Assembly: GCF_000282375.1 (NCBI RefSeq)
Contig: NZ_AKJK01000049.1
Location: 62,001 to 126,000, forward strand
Origin: Pseudomonas sp. GM50
GTDB lineage: Bacteria; Pseudomonadota; Gammaproteobacteria; Pseudomonadales; Pseudomonadaceae
Direction: 5' to 3'
Length of the DNA: 64,000 nucleotides
In this document: positions 1-9,246 of the stretch, in pieces
Numbering within the stretch: position 1 is the stretch's first letter
How the letters are laid out: each line of letters starts with the position of its first letter
Made by a program: the position numbers and the translations under genes
Notes under the pieces: generated by a model
What the model saw: only the letters and a program-made list of their open reading frames with translations
The model's database searches: none
Told to the model about the DNA's origin: nothing

Positions 1-2600
1 CGGCGGTTGAGCACTGCCTGAGTGCGACGCTCTTCCAGTGGCGCATCGTCGAGAAAGGTGTAGGGGCGGGCGCTGAGGATTTCCGCCGCCAGTGGCGAGG
101 GCGCCGGCAGATCGCGGCTGATAAGGCGGATGTCCCCCTGTTCCATGCGCCGCAGCAATGCCAGCCAGCCTTCGCTGTCCATGGCTTCGTGCAGGCAATC
201 GTCGAGGGTTTGTTCCACCAGCGGATGGTCGGGAATCTCGCGCTCGCCGGCGAGGTTTTCCACGCAGGCGATCTGATCGGGAAACACGCTGGCGATCAAG
301 TCTTCGCTTTTCATCCGCTGGATCTGCGGCGGTACTTTGCGTCCACCGCTGTAGCGTGGCAGCGCCAAAGCGACCCCGGCGTTCCAGCGCCAGCGCACGC
401 CGAACAGCGGGGCCTCGAGCACCGCTTGAGTCAGGATATGTTCGGCACTGTTGCTGTGCAGATAGCGCCAGACGTCATCCAGCTCGAAGCTGTGACCGGT
501 GGACAGCGACAGCACGATGGCGTCCTCACTGGCGGCGGCCTGCAATTCGAAGTTGAACGTGCGGCAGAAACGCTTGCGCAGGGCCAGCCCCCAGGCGCGG
601 TTGATGCGGCTGCCTAACGGCGAGTGGATGATCAGCTGAGTACCGCCGGACTCGTCGAAAAACCGCTCCATCAGCAGCGTGTCTTGCGACGGCAAGGCGC
701 CGAGGGTCTGGCGTGCCCGGGCCAGGTAATCCACCAGTTGTTCGGCACTGGGGAGGTTCAAACCGAGTACGTCGGTCAGCCAGTCGACGGCTGGCTGAAG
801 GTTGCCGGGTGTGGCGCCGAGTCGTTCATCGAGTTGCGCTTGCAGGCGGGCCACGGCGAACGACAGTTCATCACTGCGCCCGGGTGCTTCACCGAGCCAG
901 AACGGAATGGTTGGCGGCTGGCCCTGAGCGTCTTCGACCCGGACCTTGCCGGTTTCGACCCGCAGGATTCGATACGAGGTATTGCCCAGCTGGAAGATGT
1001 CCCCGGCGATGCTTTCCACCGCGAAGTCTTCGTTGACGCTGCCGATGTTCAACCCCTGCGGCTCCAGCAAAACGCTGTAGTCGGCGTTGTCCGGAATCGT
1101 CCCGCCGCTGGTCACGGCGGTCAGCTTGGCGCCTCGACGGCCGCGCAGGGTGCGGCTTACGGCGTCCCGGTGCAGGTAAGCGCTGCGAATACCCTGGCGC
1201 CCGTTGTAGCCCTCGGCGAGCATTTGCAGCAGTGCCTGATAGTGCTTTTCGTCGAGCGTGGCGTAAGGCGAGGCGTTGCGCAGCATTTCCAGCAACGCCT
1301 GTTCCTGCCATTCCTGGCAGCTGACCTCGGCGATGATCTGTTGGGCCAGCACGTCCAGCGGCGCTTCGGGGATCTGCAACGTGTCGAGCTCGCCACGGCG
1401 CACGCAATCGAGCAGGGCGGCGCATTCGATCAGGTCGTCGCGGGTGGTGGCGAACAACCGGCCCTTGGGCGTGCCGCCGACCTGGTGCCCGGAGCGGCCG
1501 ACTCGCTGCAGAAATCCGGCAATCGAGCGTGGCGAAGCGATCTGGCACACCAGGTCGACGTCGCCGATATCGATCCCCAATTCCAGCGAAGCGGTGGCGA
1601 TCAGCACTTGCAGCTCGCCGCGCTTGAGCCGTTGCTCGGCGTCGAGACGAAACTCTTTGGCCAGGCTGCCATGGTGGGCGGCAACGGCATCCTTGCCGAG
1701 GCGTTCGCTCAAGTGTCGACTCAGGCGTTCGGCCAGACGCCGGGTGTTGACGAAAATCAGCGTGGTCCGGTGTTCACGGGCGAGGACGGCGAGTCGGTCA
1801 TAGACCCGTTCCCAGACGTCGTTGGCCATTACCGCCGACAACGGCACGGGCGGCACCTCTATATCGAGATCCCGTGGGCGGGCGTGGCCGATGTCGATGA
1901 TGTCGCAGTCGCGATCACGCCCGACCAAAAAGCGCGAGACCGCTTCGATGGGTTTTTGCGTGGCGGACAAGCCGATACGCACCAGCGGTTGCGAGCAGAG
2001 CGCCTGCAAACGCTCCAGGCTCAGGGCCAGGTGACTGCCACGTTTGCTGGCGGCAATGGCGTGGATTTCATCGACGATCACCGTGTGGGTGGTGCCGAGC
2101 ATTTGCCGGCCGGAGTCGGAGCCGAGCAGCACATAAAGGGATTCCGGGGTGGTCACCAGAATGTGCGGCGCGGTTTTGCGCATGGCCGAACGCTCTTTTT
2201 GCGGCGTATCGCCGGTGCGCACGGCGGTGCTGATCGGCACGTCGGGCAAGCCCATCACGCGCAACTGTTCGGTGATGCCGGCCAGCGGGTTTTGCAGGTT
2301 GATCCGGATGTCGTTGGACAGGGCCTTGAGCGGTGAAACGTAGACCACCAGGGTTTCGTCGGGTAGGCCATCCGGGCTCTCCAGGCCACGATGGACCAGA
2401 TCGTCGAGCACGGCCAGAAACGCGGTGAGGGTCTTGCCGGAGCCGGTGGGCGCGGCGATCAGGGTCGAGCGGCGCTGACGGATCAACGGCCACGCCCGGG
2501 CCTGGGCGGCGGTGGCCGTCGCGAAGGTATTGCTGAACCAGGCGCTGACGGCGGGGTGAAAGCCTGCCAGTGCAGCGTCCGTGGGGATGGGCAGATTCAT
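1..2600 (-). CDS. lhr: Lhr-family ATP-dependent helicase (3' end outside window)
   Basis: Superfamily 2 nucleic-acid helicase of the Lhr (large helicase-related) family, linked to DNA repair. The minus frame stays open from the ATG at 2598-2600 to the left edge, giving about 866 residues of a protein that is usually about 1,400 long, so the C-terminal part is missing here. Near residue 55 the frame reads [12 protein letters not shown] (Walker A), and around 2055-2070 it reads VIVDEIHAI, the DEIH form of motif II typical of Lhr. The long plus-strand frame through 624-2336 is an antisense shadow. Nothing suggests an operon with the rightward SDR genes that follow. Confidence 0.85.
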   Translation of the reverse strand, partial: MNLPIPTDAALAGFHPAVSAWFSNTFATATAAQARAWPLIRQRRSTLIAAPTGSGKTLTAFLAVLDDLVHRGLESPDGLPDETLVVYVSPLKALSNDIRINLQNPLAGITEQLRVMGLPDVPISTAVRTGDTPQKERSAMRKTAPHILVTTPESLYVLLGSDSGRQMLGTTHTVIVDEIHAIAASKRGSHLALSLERLQALCSQPLVRIGLSATQKPIEAVSRFLVGRDRDCDIIDIGHARPRDLDIEVPPVPLSAVMANDVWERVYDRLAVLAREHRTTLIFVNTRRLAERLSRHLSERLGKDAVAAHHGSLAKEFRLDAEQRLKRGELQVLIATASLELGIDIGDVDLVCQIASPRSIAGFLQRVGRSGHQVGGTPKGRLFATTRDDLIECAALLDCVRRGELDTLQIPEAPLDVLAQQIIAEVSCQEWQEQALLEMLRNASPYATLDEKHYQALLQMLAEGYNGRQGIRSAYLHRDAVSRTLRGRRGAKLTAVTSGGTIPDNADYSVLLEPQGLNIGSVNEDFAVESIAGDIFQLGNTSYRILRVETGKVRVEDAQGQPPTIPFWLGEAPGRSDELSFAVARLQAQLDERLGATPGNLQPAVDWLTDVLGLNLPSAEQLVDYLARARQTLGALPSQDTLLMERFFDESGGTQLIIHSPLGSRINRAWGLALRKRFCRTFNFELQAAASEDAIVLSLSTGHSFELDDVWRYLHSNSAEHILTQAVLEAPLFGVRWRWNAGVALALPRYSGGRKVPPQIQRMKSEDLIASVFPDQIACVENLAGEREIPDHPLVEQTLDDCLHEAMDSEGWLALLRRMEQGDIRLISRDLPAPSPLAAEILSARPYTFLDDAPLEERRTQAVLNR

Positions 2601-2900
2601 GGAGTAATTTATGCGGGTGGGGGCGGGAAGTTGCAAGTACCGCTCAGGATCTGGGTCGGTGCTGAGGGCCCCTTCGCGGGCAAGCCTCGCTCCTACAAGG
2701 ACAGCGTTAAACCTGTAGGAGCGAGGCTTGCCCGCGAAGAGACCCTCACAAGCACCACAAATCCCTGGGATCTACACTTTACGGATGACGGTTGCGCACT
2801 AAACCCGCAAAATGCAACGATTCCGGCAATTATTGAGGACATCGCCTGCGGGCGCTGTCGATAAAGCCATCGTTCCAATCAGACTGGGCCTGCTGACTCT
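2601..2900. other. Divergent intergenic region, lhr to SDR genes
   Basis: This 300-bp gap between divergent genes contains the REP pair at 2672-2739 and nothing else I can identify. It must hold the promoters of both lhr and the SDR pair, but I see no convincing -35/-10 pair. Confidence 0.5.
2672..2739. repeat. REP pair, family A (inverted, GCGAGGCTTGCCCGCGAAG)
   Basis: Two facing copies of a palindromic unit (CTTCGCGGGCAAGCCTCGC... and its reverse complement ...GCGAGGCTTGCCCGCGAAG) separated by about 15 bp. The same unit recurs at six other places in the window, always between genes. This is the layout of Pseudomonas REP doublets (REPINs). Confidence 0.9.
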
Positions 2901-3785
2901 ATGCGAATGCGCCTTATGTTACTGGGCGGCGGAAATGCCCTTGGGCAGGCGCTGATTCGCCTCGGTGCGGAGGAAGACATCGGTTTCCTCGCCCCCCGCC
3001 CACCACAAGACGGCTGGGACGCCGCGAGCCTGACGCAACTGCTCGACGATACCCGTCCGGATGCGTTGATCAATCTCGCCTATTATTTTGACTGGTTCCA
3101 GGCGGAGACCGTCAGCGAACAGCGTCTGGCCGGGCAGGAGCGAGCCGTCGAACGGCTGGCTGAGCTGTGTCAGCATCACAACATTGTGCTGCTGCAACCG
3201 TCGAGTTATCGCGTGTTCGATGGCTCTCGAGCGACTGCCTACAGCGAAAAAGACGAACCGGTACCGCTGGGCCTGCGCGGCCAGGCCTTGTGGCGAATCG
3301 AGCAAAGCGTACGCGCCACCTGTCCGCAGCACGTGCTGCTGCGTTTCGGCTGGCTGCTCGATGACAGCCCCGACGGCACCCTTGGGCGATTCCTGAATCG
3401 GGCCGAGAAAGCTGAAGAGCTGCTGATGGCCGATGATCGTCGGGGTAATCCGACGCCGGTGGACGATGCCGCCCGGGTGATCATTTCAGTGCTCAAGCAA
3501 CTCGATTGCTCTGCGCCGCTGTGGGGCACTTACCACTACGCCGGGCATGAGGCGACCACGCCGCTGGCACTGGGGCAGGCGATTCTTACCGAAGCACGCG
3601 CCCTGCACCCGTTGGCCATCGAAGCACCGACCGCCCAGGCTCACGCCGCGCGGCCCGACGCCGCCGAAGAACCGCAACACGCGGTGCTGGCCTGCAAGAA
3701 AATTCTGCACACTTTCGGGATCAAGCCCCGCGCCTGGCGCGCGGCACTCCCGGGCTTACTGGATAGGTTTTATCGCCATGGCTGA
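2901..3785 (+). CDS. Atypical SDR / RmlD-like sugar-nucleotide reductase
   Basis: A 294-residue extended short-chain dehydrogenase fold resembling dTDP-4-dehydrorhamnose reductase. The N-terminus has a Rossmann glycine motif (LLGGGNALGQAL, residues 6-17). The usual catalytic YxxxK is not visible; the corresponding stretch near residue 120 reads VPLGLRGQALWRIEQS. Catalysis may therefore be altered or lost. Its stop overlaps the ATG of the next SDR gene by 8 bp, so the two are co-translated, which suggests a joint role in polysaccharide or O-antigen sugar biosynthesis. The first ATG (2901) was used; 2907 is equally possible because no strong ribosome-binding site decides. Confidence 0.75.
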   Translation: MRMRLMLLGGGNALGQALIRLGAEEDIGFLAPRPPQDGWDAASLTQLLDDTRPDALINLAYYFDWFQAETVSEQRLAGQERAVERLAELCQHHNIVLLQPSSYRVFDGSRATAYSEKDEPVPLGLRGQALWRIEQSVRATCPQHVLLRFGWLLDDSPDGTLGRFLNRAEKAEELLMADDRRGNPTPVDDAARVIISVLKQLDCSAPLWGTYHYAGHEATTPLALGQAILTEARALHPLAIEAPTAQAHAARPDAAEEPQHAVLACKKILHTFGIKPRAWRAALPGLLDRFYRHG

Positions 3786-4707
3786 CGGCCCTGTTTTAAT
3801 CACCGGCGGTGCCGGTTTCATCGGTTCGCACCTGACCGACGCCTTGCTTGCCAAAGGACATTCGGTGCGCATTCTCGATGACCTCTCCACCGGCAAACGC
3901 AGCAACCTGCCGCTGGACAATCCCCTCATCGAACTGATCGTGGGCGACGTCGCCGATGCCGCATTGGTGGCGCAGGCGATGGTCGGTTGCAGCGCTGTTG
4001 CGCACTTGGCCGCGGTGGCCTCGGTGCAGGCTTCGGTGGATGATCCGGTGAAGACTCACCAGAGCAATTTCATCGGCTCGCTGAATGTCTGCGAAGCCAT
4101 GCGTCAGACCGGCGTCAAACGGGTGCTGTACGCGTCCAGCGCAGCGGTCTATGGCAACAATGGCGAAGGCGAGTCGATTGACGAAGACACGCCCAAGGCA
4201 CCGTTGACGCCGTACGCGGCGGACAAACTGGCGAGCGAGCATTACTTCGATTTCTATCGTCGCCAGCACAGTCTGGAACCGGTGATTTTCCGCTTTTTCA
4301 ACATCTTCGGCCCGCGCCAGGATCCGTCCTCGCCGTATTCCGGGGTGATCAGCATATTCAGCGAGCGCGCGCAGAAAGGCTTGCCGATCACCGTGTTTGG
4401 CGATGGCGAGCAGACTCGGGATTTTGTCTATGTCGAGGACCTGGTGGACGTGTTGGTGCAAGCCATCGAGAAACCGCAGGTCGAAGTCGGGGCTGTGAAT
4501 GTCGGCTGGAATCAGGCGACGACCCTCAAGCAAATGCTTGCAGCCCTTGAAGCGGTGGTCGGCAAGCTGCCACCCGTGAGCTACGGCCCGGCGCGTTCCG
4601 GTGACATCCGCCATTCACGGGCGAACAACCGACGTTTGCTGGAGCGGTTTACCTACCCGGAGCAGACGCCGATGAGTGTCGGCCTGGCGCGGTTGTTGGG
4701 GCACTGA
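3778..4707 (+). CDS. NAD-dependent nucleotide-sugar epimerase/dehydratase
   Basis: Extended SDR of 309 residues, related to UDP-glucose 4-epimerases (GalE/WbpP type). It shows the NAD-binding motif TGGAGFIGSH at residues 8-17, the SSAAVYG segment with a catalytic serine, and the catalytic YAADK (YxxxK) near residue 148. The C-terminal part (FFNIFGPRQDPSSPYSGV, GDGEQTRDFVYVEDLV) is the usual sugar-binding lobe. It follows the RmlD-like gene with an 8-bp overlap and is closed by a strong terminator at 4725-4753. The exact sugar substrate cannot be read from sequence. A longer upstream frame exists, but this ATG matches the family N-terminus. Confidence 0.85.
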   Translation: MADGPVLITGGAGFIGSHLTDALLAKGHSVRILDDLSTGKRSNLPLDNPLIELIVGDVADAALVAQAMVGCSAVAHLAAVASVQASVDDPVKTHQSNFIGSLNVCEAMRQTGVKRVLYASSAAVYGNNGEGESIDEDTPKAPLTPYAADKLASEHYFDFYRRQHSLEPVIFRFFNIFGPRQDPSSPYSGVISIFSERAQKGLPITVFGDGEQTRDFVYVEDLVDVLVQAIEKPQVEVGAVNVGWNQATTLKQMLAALEAVVGKLPPVSYGPARSGDIRHSRANNRRLLERFTYPEQTPMSVGLARLLGH

Positions 4708-4724
4708 GGTTTTACACAGCCATG

Positions 4725-4753
4725 AAAAAGGCGCCTTTGAAGGCGCCTTTTTT
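4725..4753 (+). terminator. Rho-independent terminator of the SDR pair
   Basis: Stem AAAAAGGCGCC with a TTTGAA loop and GGCGCCTTTTTT, 17 bp after the epimerase stop. It has a perfect 11-bp stem and a T-run. Confidence 0.92.
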
Positions 4754-4786
4754 GTGTGTCGAATATTACGGTTATGTGCAGTCTTT

Positions 4787-4908
4787 TGTGGCGAGGGGGC
4801 TTGCCCCCGTTGGGTTGCGAAGCAGCCCCAGCGCATTTCGCCTGACAGTTCTCATCGACTGGATGGCGTCTGCTGCGCAGTCGAACGGGGGCGAGCCCCC
4901 TCGCCACA
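4787..4908. repeat. REP pair, family B (GGCGAGGGGGCTTGCCCCCG)
   Basis: An inverted pair of a second REP family: TGTGGCGAGGGGGCTTGCCC... at the left and ...GAGCCCCCTCGCCACA at the right, with a central spacer carrying the related GTTGGGTTGCGAAGC and GCGCAGTCGAACGGGG segments. Related copies lie near 26345, 44424, 47781, 54368 and 58904. Confidence 0.88.
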
Positions 4909-4933
4909 GGATCTCCTTCGCCAGATGGGTTGA

Positions 4934-5632
4934 TTAAAATTTGTAACCCAAACCAACCATGTAAATGAACGGGTCCACATCAACGTCGACCTTGGCCCGG
5001 GTGCCCGGTGCGACGGCGTTGTTTTCCACGGTCGCGGTGGTGTCGATGTCGATGTAGCGCACCTGGGCGTTGATCATTACGTTGTCGGTCAGCATGTAGT
5101 CGGCACCGACCTGCCAGGCCAGCCCCCAGGAGTTTTCCGCCTTGAAGTTGCTGAAGCCGTTGGCGCTGGCTTCGCTGCCGACGTGCTCGTCGTAGATCCA
5201 GGTGTAGTTGATACCGCCGCCGATGTACGGCTGGAACGCGGACTTGGAATCCAGTGGGTAGTAGACCAGGCTCAGGGTTGGCGGCAGGTGTTTGAGCGTG
5301 CCGAGTTTGCCGTTGGCGGCGCCGAGCGCGGTGCCCTTGAGCTTCACGTCATGCTCGAACGGCGAGGCCGCCAGCAGTTCGATCCCCAGGTTGTTGGTGA
5401 TCATGTAGGCGAAGTTCAGACCCAGTTGCGTGTCGCTGCTCATGGTGGCCTTGCCACCCAGATTGGCACCCTTCAGCGGGCCTTGATCGACCTTGACACT
5501 GGAACTGTCGGCTTTCGGGTTGACGGTGATCGCACCGGCCCGAACGATGATGTCACCGGCGGTGTGAGCATGGGCGAGCGGGGCTGCGAGCGCGAGGGCG
5601 AACAGCGAAGCGCAGAGCAAGGACTTGTGCAT
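4934..5632 (-). CDS. oprG: OmpW-family outer membrane porin (OprG)
   Basis: A 232-residue outer-membrane beta-barrel of the OmpW/OprG family, which passes small hydrophobic molecules across the outer membrane. Residues 1-22 (MHKSLLCASLFALALAAPLAHA) form a signal peptide with an AHA cleavage site. The mature protein starts with the family's AGDIIVRAGAITVNP stretch and ends in a terminal aromatic residue (YMVGLGYKF), the barrel-assembly signal. GGAGCTCCC precedes the ATG. The order SDR pair, oprG, zinc operon matches that around P. aeruginosa PA4067, which supports the name. Transcribed alone. Confidence 0.88.
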   Translation of the reverse strand: MHKSLLCASLFALALAAPLAHAHTAGDIIVRAGAITVNPKADSSSVKVDQGPLKGANLGGKATMSSDTQLGLNFAYMITNNLGIELLAASPFEHDVKLKGTALGAANGKLGTLKHLPPTLSLVYYPLDSKSAFQPYIGGGINYTWIYDEHVGSEASANGFSNFKAENSWGLAWQVGADYMLTDNVMINAQVRYIDIDTTATVENNAVAPGTRAKVDVDVDPFIYMVGLGYKF

Positions 5633-5755
5633 GGGAGCTCCAAAGGACGTTAAAAATGTTCGATGTCCAATGGTAGGGATCCAACTGATACGGTCTTTTG
5701 ATTCAGCTCAATGAAACAGTGATGGCCCTGGTTTTTGCGGAACCTTTGATGGCCT

Positions 5756-5823
5756 CTTCGCGGGCAAGCCTCGCTCCTACGGGGCTTGCGTGACCTCTGT
5801 AGGAGCGAGGCTTGCCCGCGAAG
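5756..5823. repeat. REP pair, family A
   Basis: Inverted doublet of the GCGAGGCTTGCCCGCGAAG unit between the convergent-to-divergent oprG and DUF3299 genes, with about 17 bp between arms. Confidence 0.9.
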
Positions 5824-5853
5824 GCGTCCTCCCAATCAACACACAACTACCGG

Positions 5854-6375
5854 TCACTGCGGCAGTTCATACACATAAATCTTGTCCGCCTCCATCTGAT
5901 ACCCGGCATCCGCCAACTCGCTGGTGGACGCCTTGACCTGCAACGCACCTTCGATCCAGTACGGCTGATACAGCTCGTCAAGCTTCACGCCGACTTCACT
6001 TTTGACGTGCACGATCTGGTTCGACGGAGGCGGCGGTACGTGGATGCAGGCGCCGAAATACGGCACCAGCAGAAACTCCGTGGTGCGGCCTTCTTCACTG
6101 ACTTCCAGCGGCACGATGTACCCCGGTAAACGAATATTCTTGCCGTCGAGGCTCTTCACCACCGGCGCGTTGGGCATGTCCTGCTTGGCCGCTGGGGCCG
6201 ACTCTGCGGACAACGCGTCGCTCATCTTCGACAGGTCATGCAGGGGCGTCATGTTCGGCACTTCTGGTGCCGCATCCGGCGGGATCATTTCCGACCAGGT
6301 CAGGTCCTTCGGCTCGGCCGCCCACAGCGGAAGGGCAACCAGCATCAATAGTGCAAGCACAGCGCGGGGCATCAT
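5854..6375 (-). CDS. DUF3299 exported protein of the zinc operon
   Basis: A 173-residue secreted protein of the DUF3299 family. From the ATG at 6375 it has a signal peptide (PRAVLALLMLVALPLWAAEP), then an acidic linker and the conserved block FLLVPYFGACIHVPPPPSNQ with one Cys and one His near residue 105. It is the last gene of zrgA-ATPase-permease-DUF3299, an order I recognise from the Zur-controlled PA4063-PA4066 genes. The permease stop codon lies 9 nt upstream, and TGAGGA acts as the ribosome-binding site for 6375. An ATG at 6387 overlapping the permease stop is an alternative start. Its role in zinc handling is inferred from context only. Confidence 0.82.
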   Translation of the reverse strand: MMPRAVLALLMLVALPLWAAEPKDLTWSEMIPPDAAPEVPNMTPLHDLSKMSDALSAESAPAAKQDMPNAPVVKSLDGKNIRLPGYIVPLEVSEEGRTTEFLLVPYFGACIHVPPPPSNQIVHVKSEVGVKLDELYQPYWIEGALQVKASTSELADAGYQMEADKIYVYELPQ

Positions 6376-6383
6376 GAATGTCC

Positions 6384-7649
6384 TCATAGTCGGATCGACA
6401 GGCCATCGGCCAAGGATTGGCGATAGGCGCGCCAGGCCGGCACGCTGCCCATCAGCAACGCGGCGATCAGGATGCCACCGAGCAGCGTCCATTCATATTC
6501 ACTCGGCCAGGCCAGCGGCAAATACAAACCATAATTCGCCTGAACGTAACCCTGCGCCACAGCGATGCACACGTACAACAGCGCCACACCGGCAATCACC
6601 CCGGACAACGCCAGGGCAAAGGCTTCCAGCACCAGCAGGGTCGCAATATGCCACGGCCGCGCGCCCACCGAACGCAGAATCGCCATCTCGCGACGCCGCT
6701 CGTTGAGGCTGGTGAGAATCGCCGTGAGCATGCCAATCAACCCGGTCAGCACTACGAACAGCGAGACGACGAACAAGGCTTTTTCCGCCGTGCTCATCAA
6801 GCTCCACAACTCCTGCAATGCCACACCCGGCAGGATCGCCAGCATCGGTTCGCCACGGAATTCGTTGATTTCCCGTTGCAGTGCAAACGTCGAAATCTTG
6901 CTGTTGAGGCCGAGCATGAACGCGGTGATCGCTTGCGGCGTCAGGTCCATGTTGCGCGCCTGGTCGGCACTGATCCGGCCGTTACCGCGTGCTGGCACGC
7001 CGTTGTGCCAGTCGATGTGAATCGCTTCCATCCCACCAAGGCTGATGTGCAGCGTGCGGTCCACCGGGGTCCCGGTGCGTTTGAGAATACCGACCACGGT
7101 GAACGGTTTGTCGTCGTGTTTGACCAGGCTGATCACCGCCACGCCATGGGCCAGCACCAGTTTGTCGCCAAGCTTGTAATGCAGTGCATCGGCCACTTCG
7201 GCGCCGAGCACCACTTCGAACGGATCGCTGGCGAACGCACGGCCGTCGGCCAGCTCCAGATGCTGTTGATGGCCGTACTGGTAGTGCTCGAAGTACGCCT
7301 CGGTGGTGCCCATCACCCGATATCCGCGATGGGAATCGCCGAGGGACATCGGGATCGCCCACTTCACTTTCGGGTTGTTGGCGAAATGCTCAAAGCTGTC
7401 CCAGCGGATGTTGTTGGTGGCGTTGCCGATGCGGAACACCGAGTACAACAGCAGGTTCACCGAGCCGGAACGTGCGCCGACGATCAGGTCGGTGCCGCTG
7501 ATGGTGCTGGCAAAACTGGCCTTGGCCTCGGTGCGCACTCGCTCCACCGCCAGCAGCAGGCAGACCGACAGGGCGATGGCGAACGCGGTGAGGATCGCGG
7601 TGAAGCGGCGGTTAGCCAGACTGGCCATGGCTAGACGAAACAAATACAT
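6384..7649 (-). CDS. ABC transporter permease, FtsX/MacB type
   Basis: A 421-residue inner-membrane permease of the FtsX/LolE/MacB type. It has an N-terminal helix (residues 15-37), a large periplasmic domain (about 40-290) and three C-terminal helices beginning near 300, 345 and 390. Such proteins work with an ATPase to drive work in the periplasm rather than classical solute import. The ATG at 7649 is 1 nt after the ATPase stop, and the longer in-frame extension upstream is not family-like. It is co-transcribed with zrgA, so a part in zinc-responsive envelope transport is likely, but the substrate is unknown. Confidence 0.85.
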   Translation of the reverse strand: MYLFRLAMASLANRRFTAILTAFAIALSVCLLLAVERVRTEAKASFASTISGTDLIVGARSGSVNLLLYSVFRIGNATNNIRWDSFEHFANNPKVKWAIPMSLGDSHRGYRVMGTTEAYFEHYQYGHQQHLELADGRAFASDPFEVVLGAEVADALHYKLGDKLVLAHGVAVISLVKHDDKPFTVVGILKRTGTPVDRTLHISLGGMEAIHIDWHNGVPARGNGRISADQARNMDLTPQAITAFMLGLNSKISTFALQREINEFRGEPMLAILPGVALQELWSLMSTAEKALFVVSLFVVLTGLIGMLTAILTSLNERRREMAILRSVGARPWHIATLLVLEAFALALSGVIAGVALLYVCIAVAQGYVQANYGLYLPLAWPSEYEWTLLGGILIAALLMGSVPAWRAYRQSLADGLSIRL

Positions 7650-7650
7650 C

Positions 7651-8361
7651 TCAGACCTCGGACGGGGTGGCGGCGCGATTGAGATCGGCCAGTGACAGGT
7701 GGCGATCGAACAGCGGCGCGAGGCTCTGGTCATGGCTGACAAACAACAGGCTCGACCCGGCTTCGCGGCATTCGGCGAACAGCAGGCGAATGAAGTTTTC
7801 GCGGGCGTCGTAGTCCAGCGCCGAGGTCGGTTCGTCGGCGATCACCAGTTCCGGCTGACCGATCAACGCACGTGCGGCGGCGACCCGTTGCTGTTGGCCG
7901 ATGGACAGCGAATCGGCGCGGCGGCTGAGGATGCTTTCATCCTTCAGGCCCAAGTGGGCGAGCAGGGTGGCCGCGGCCTGATCGACGCTGCCGTGGCGCT
8001 GGATCGCCCGTTCGGCACGCAGTTTGGAGAAGTGGCAGGGCAACTCGACGTTCTCGCGCACCGAGAGAAATGGCAGCAAGTTGAACTGCTGGAAGATGTA
8101 GCCGGTGTGATCGACGCGGAAGTGGTCGCGTGCGCCAGCGGAGAGTTCGGTCAGCTCCTGGCCGAGCAGGCGAATGCTGCCGCGATCAGGCTTTTGCACG
8201 CCACCGAGCAGGCCGAGCAGGGTGGTCTTGCCACTGCCGCTGGGGCCTTTGAGGAACAGGGTTTCACCTGGCATAAGACGAAACGCCGGGATGTCCAGCA
8301 GTGGCGGATGACCGGGCCAGCTGAAGCCCAGGTCGGACAGTTCGATGAGTGCTTGGGTCAT
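7651..8361 (-). CDS. ABC transporter ATP-binding protein (zinc-linked)
   Basis: A 236-residue nucleotide-binding subunit. Walker A is GPSGSGKTTLLGLLGG near residue 40, the signature is LSIGQQQRVAAARAL near 147, and Walker B is ELVIADEPTSALD near 165. It belongs to the MacB/LolD class that pairs with FtsX-type permeases, and its permease follows 1 nt downstream. The start at 8361 matches the family N-terminus (TQALIELSDLGFSW). Confidence 0.9.
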   Translation of the reverse strand: MTQALIELSDLGFSWPGHPPLLDIPAFRLMPGETLFLKGPSGSGKTTLLGLLGGVQKPDRGSIRLLGQELTELSAGARDHFRVDHTGYIFQQFNLLPFLSVRENVELPCHFSKLRAERAIQRHGSVDQAAATLLAHLGLKDESILSRRADSLSIGQQQRVAAARALIGQPELVIADEPTSALDYDARENFIRLLFAECREAGSSLLFVSHDQSLAPLFDRHLSLADLNRAATPSEV

Positions 8362-8410
8362 GGCGCCGATTTCATGGGGTTGTCTCAATTTCACATTCAA
8401 CACCAACCCC

Positions 8411-8502
8411 TGTAGGAGCGAGGCTTGCCCGCGAAGGCGTTCTCACAGTCGACATCCCTGTTGGATGTGACGGCCTCTTCGCGGGCAAGCCTCGCTCCTA
8501 CA
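8411..8502. repeat. REP pair, family A
   Basis: Inverted doublet lying inside the zinc operon between zrgA and the ATPase gene. The arms are TGTAGGAGCGAGGCTTGCCC... and its complement, with a loop of about 40 bp. It could lower expression of the downstream ABC genes relative to zrgA. Confidence 0.9.
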
Positions 8503-8517
8503 GGGGGTGGTGTCGGA

Positions 8518-9111
8518 TCAGAATTTCAGGGCGGCCGCCTTGGCCGTCACTTCAATCCCTTGCTGCCCGCTCGGGCTGATCAGTTGTACCTGAATCTTCT
8601 GGGTGGCCGGGAATGTGTTGAAGATATTCGCCAGGTCCAGGGTCTTCAGCGCGCCCGGGGCCGAGCAACTGAGTTGGTAGTGGGCGTGGATCTCGCTGTG
8701 GTCATGGTGGTGCTCGTGACCGTCCTTGTCCGCTTCGTCGTGGTCATCATCGGCATCCGGCTTGTCACCGAACAGCGGGCTTTCCAGTTCCTGAGTCGCG
8801 ACCACGCAACCGGCGGCTTTTGGCAGATTGAACAGCACCAGTGGTTTTTCCAGCTGCGTGCGGACGGCGGCGACTTTGGCCTTGTCGGCATCGCTGGTGG
8901 CGGCGTGTTCGAAACCCACCAGGTTCATCGCCGGGCTTTCCAGTTCCAGCTCCAGGGTCTGGCCATCCAGCGCCGCGTTCAGGCGACCGACGCCATGTTC
9001 GTGGGCGCTGAGGCTGCCATGTTCATCATGATCGTGATCATGCTCGACCGCCGCATGGGCGACAGCCAGCGGCAACAAGGCAAACGGCAAAGCGAGCAGC
9101 AGATGGCGCAT
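8518..9111 (-). CDS. zrgA: Zinc-uptake protein ZrgA family (DUF2796), His-rich
   Basis: A 197-residue periplasmic zinc-binding protein of the DUF2796/ZrgA family. It has a signal peptide (residues 1-20, ending AHA), then the His/Asp-rich stretch VEHDHDHDEHG. A second metal-rich segment near residues 125-145 reads DADDDHDEADKDGHEHHHDHSE. The C-terminal domain (QKIQVQLISPSGQQGIEVTA) is typical. It is the first gene of the operon that continues with the ABC ATPase, permease and DUF3299 genes, behind a possible Zur site at 9144-9161. Confidence 0.87.
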   Translation of the reverse strand: MRHLLLALPFALLPLAVAHAAVEHDHDHDEHGSLSAHEHGVGRLNAALDGQTLELELESPAMNLVGFEHAATSDADKAKVAAVRTQLEKPLVLFNLPKAAGCVVATQELESPLFGDKPDADDDHDEADKDGHEHHHDHSEIHAHYQLSCSAPGALKTLDLANIFNTFPATQKIQVQLISPSGQQGIEVTAKAAALKF

Positions 9112-9143
9112 GACGGGTCTCCGAAAAGTAAAATGAAAAATTT

Positions 9144-9161
9144 GTTATGTAATCTTATAAC
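9144..9161. promoter_or_regulatory. Possible Zur operator upstream of zrgA
   Basis: AT-rich imperfect palindrome GTTATGTAATCTTATAAC, with half-sites GTTAT and ATAAC, centred about 41 bp upstream of the zrgA ATG. Its composition and half-sites resemble the GTTATNNNNATAAC-type Zur boxes of pseudomonads, and the orthologous P. aeruginosa genes are Zur targets. The assignment is by eye only. Confidence 0.5.
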
Positions 9162-9246
9162 GAAAGTGCCGAGAGTTTGACCGTCTGCTTGGCGTTGCGC
9201 AAGACCCATGGGAGCATGCGAGTCAGGTATGTGCAGGAGCAGACTT

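Noticed and set aside
624-2336. 570-codon open frame on the plus strand
   Set aside because: It is antisense to the lhr helicase frame, which carries clear helicase motifs; the plus product has no recognisable domain and is a high-GC shadow.
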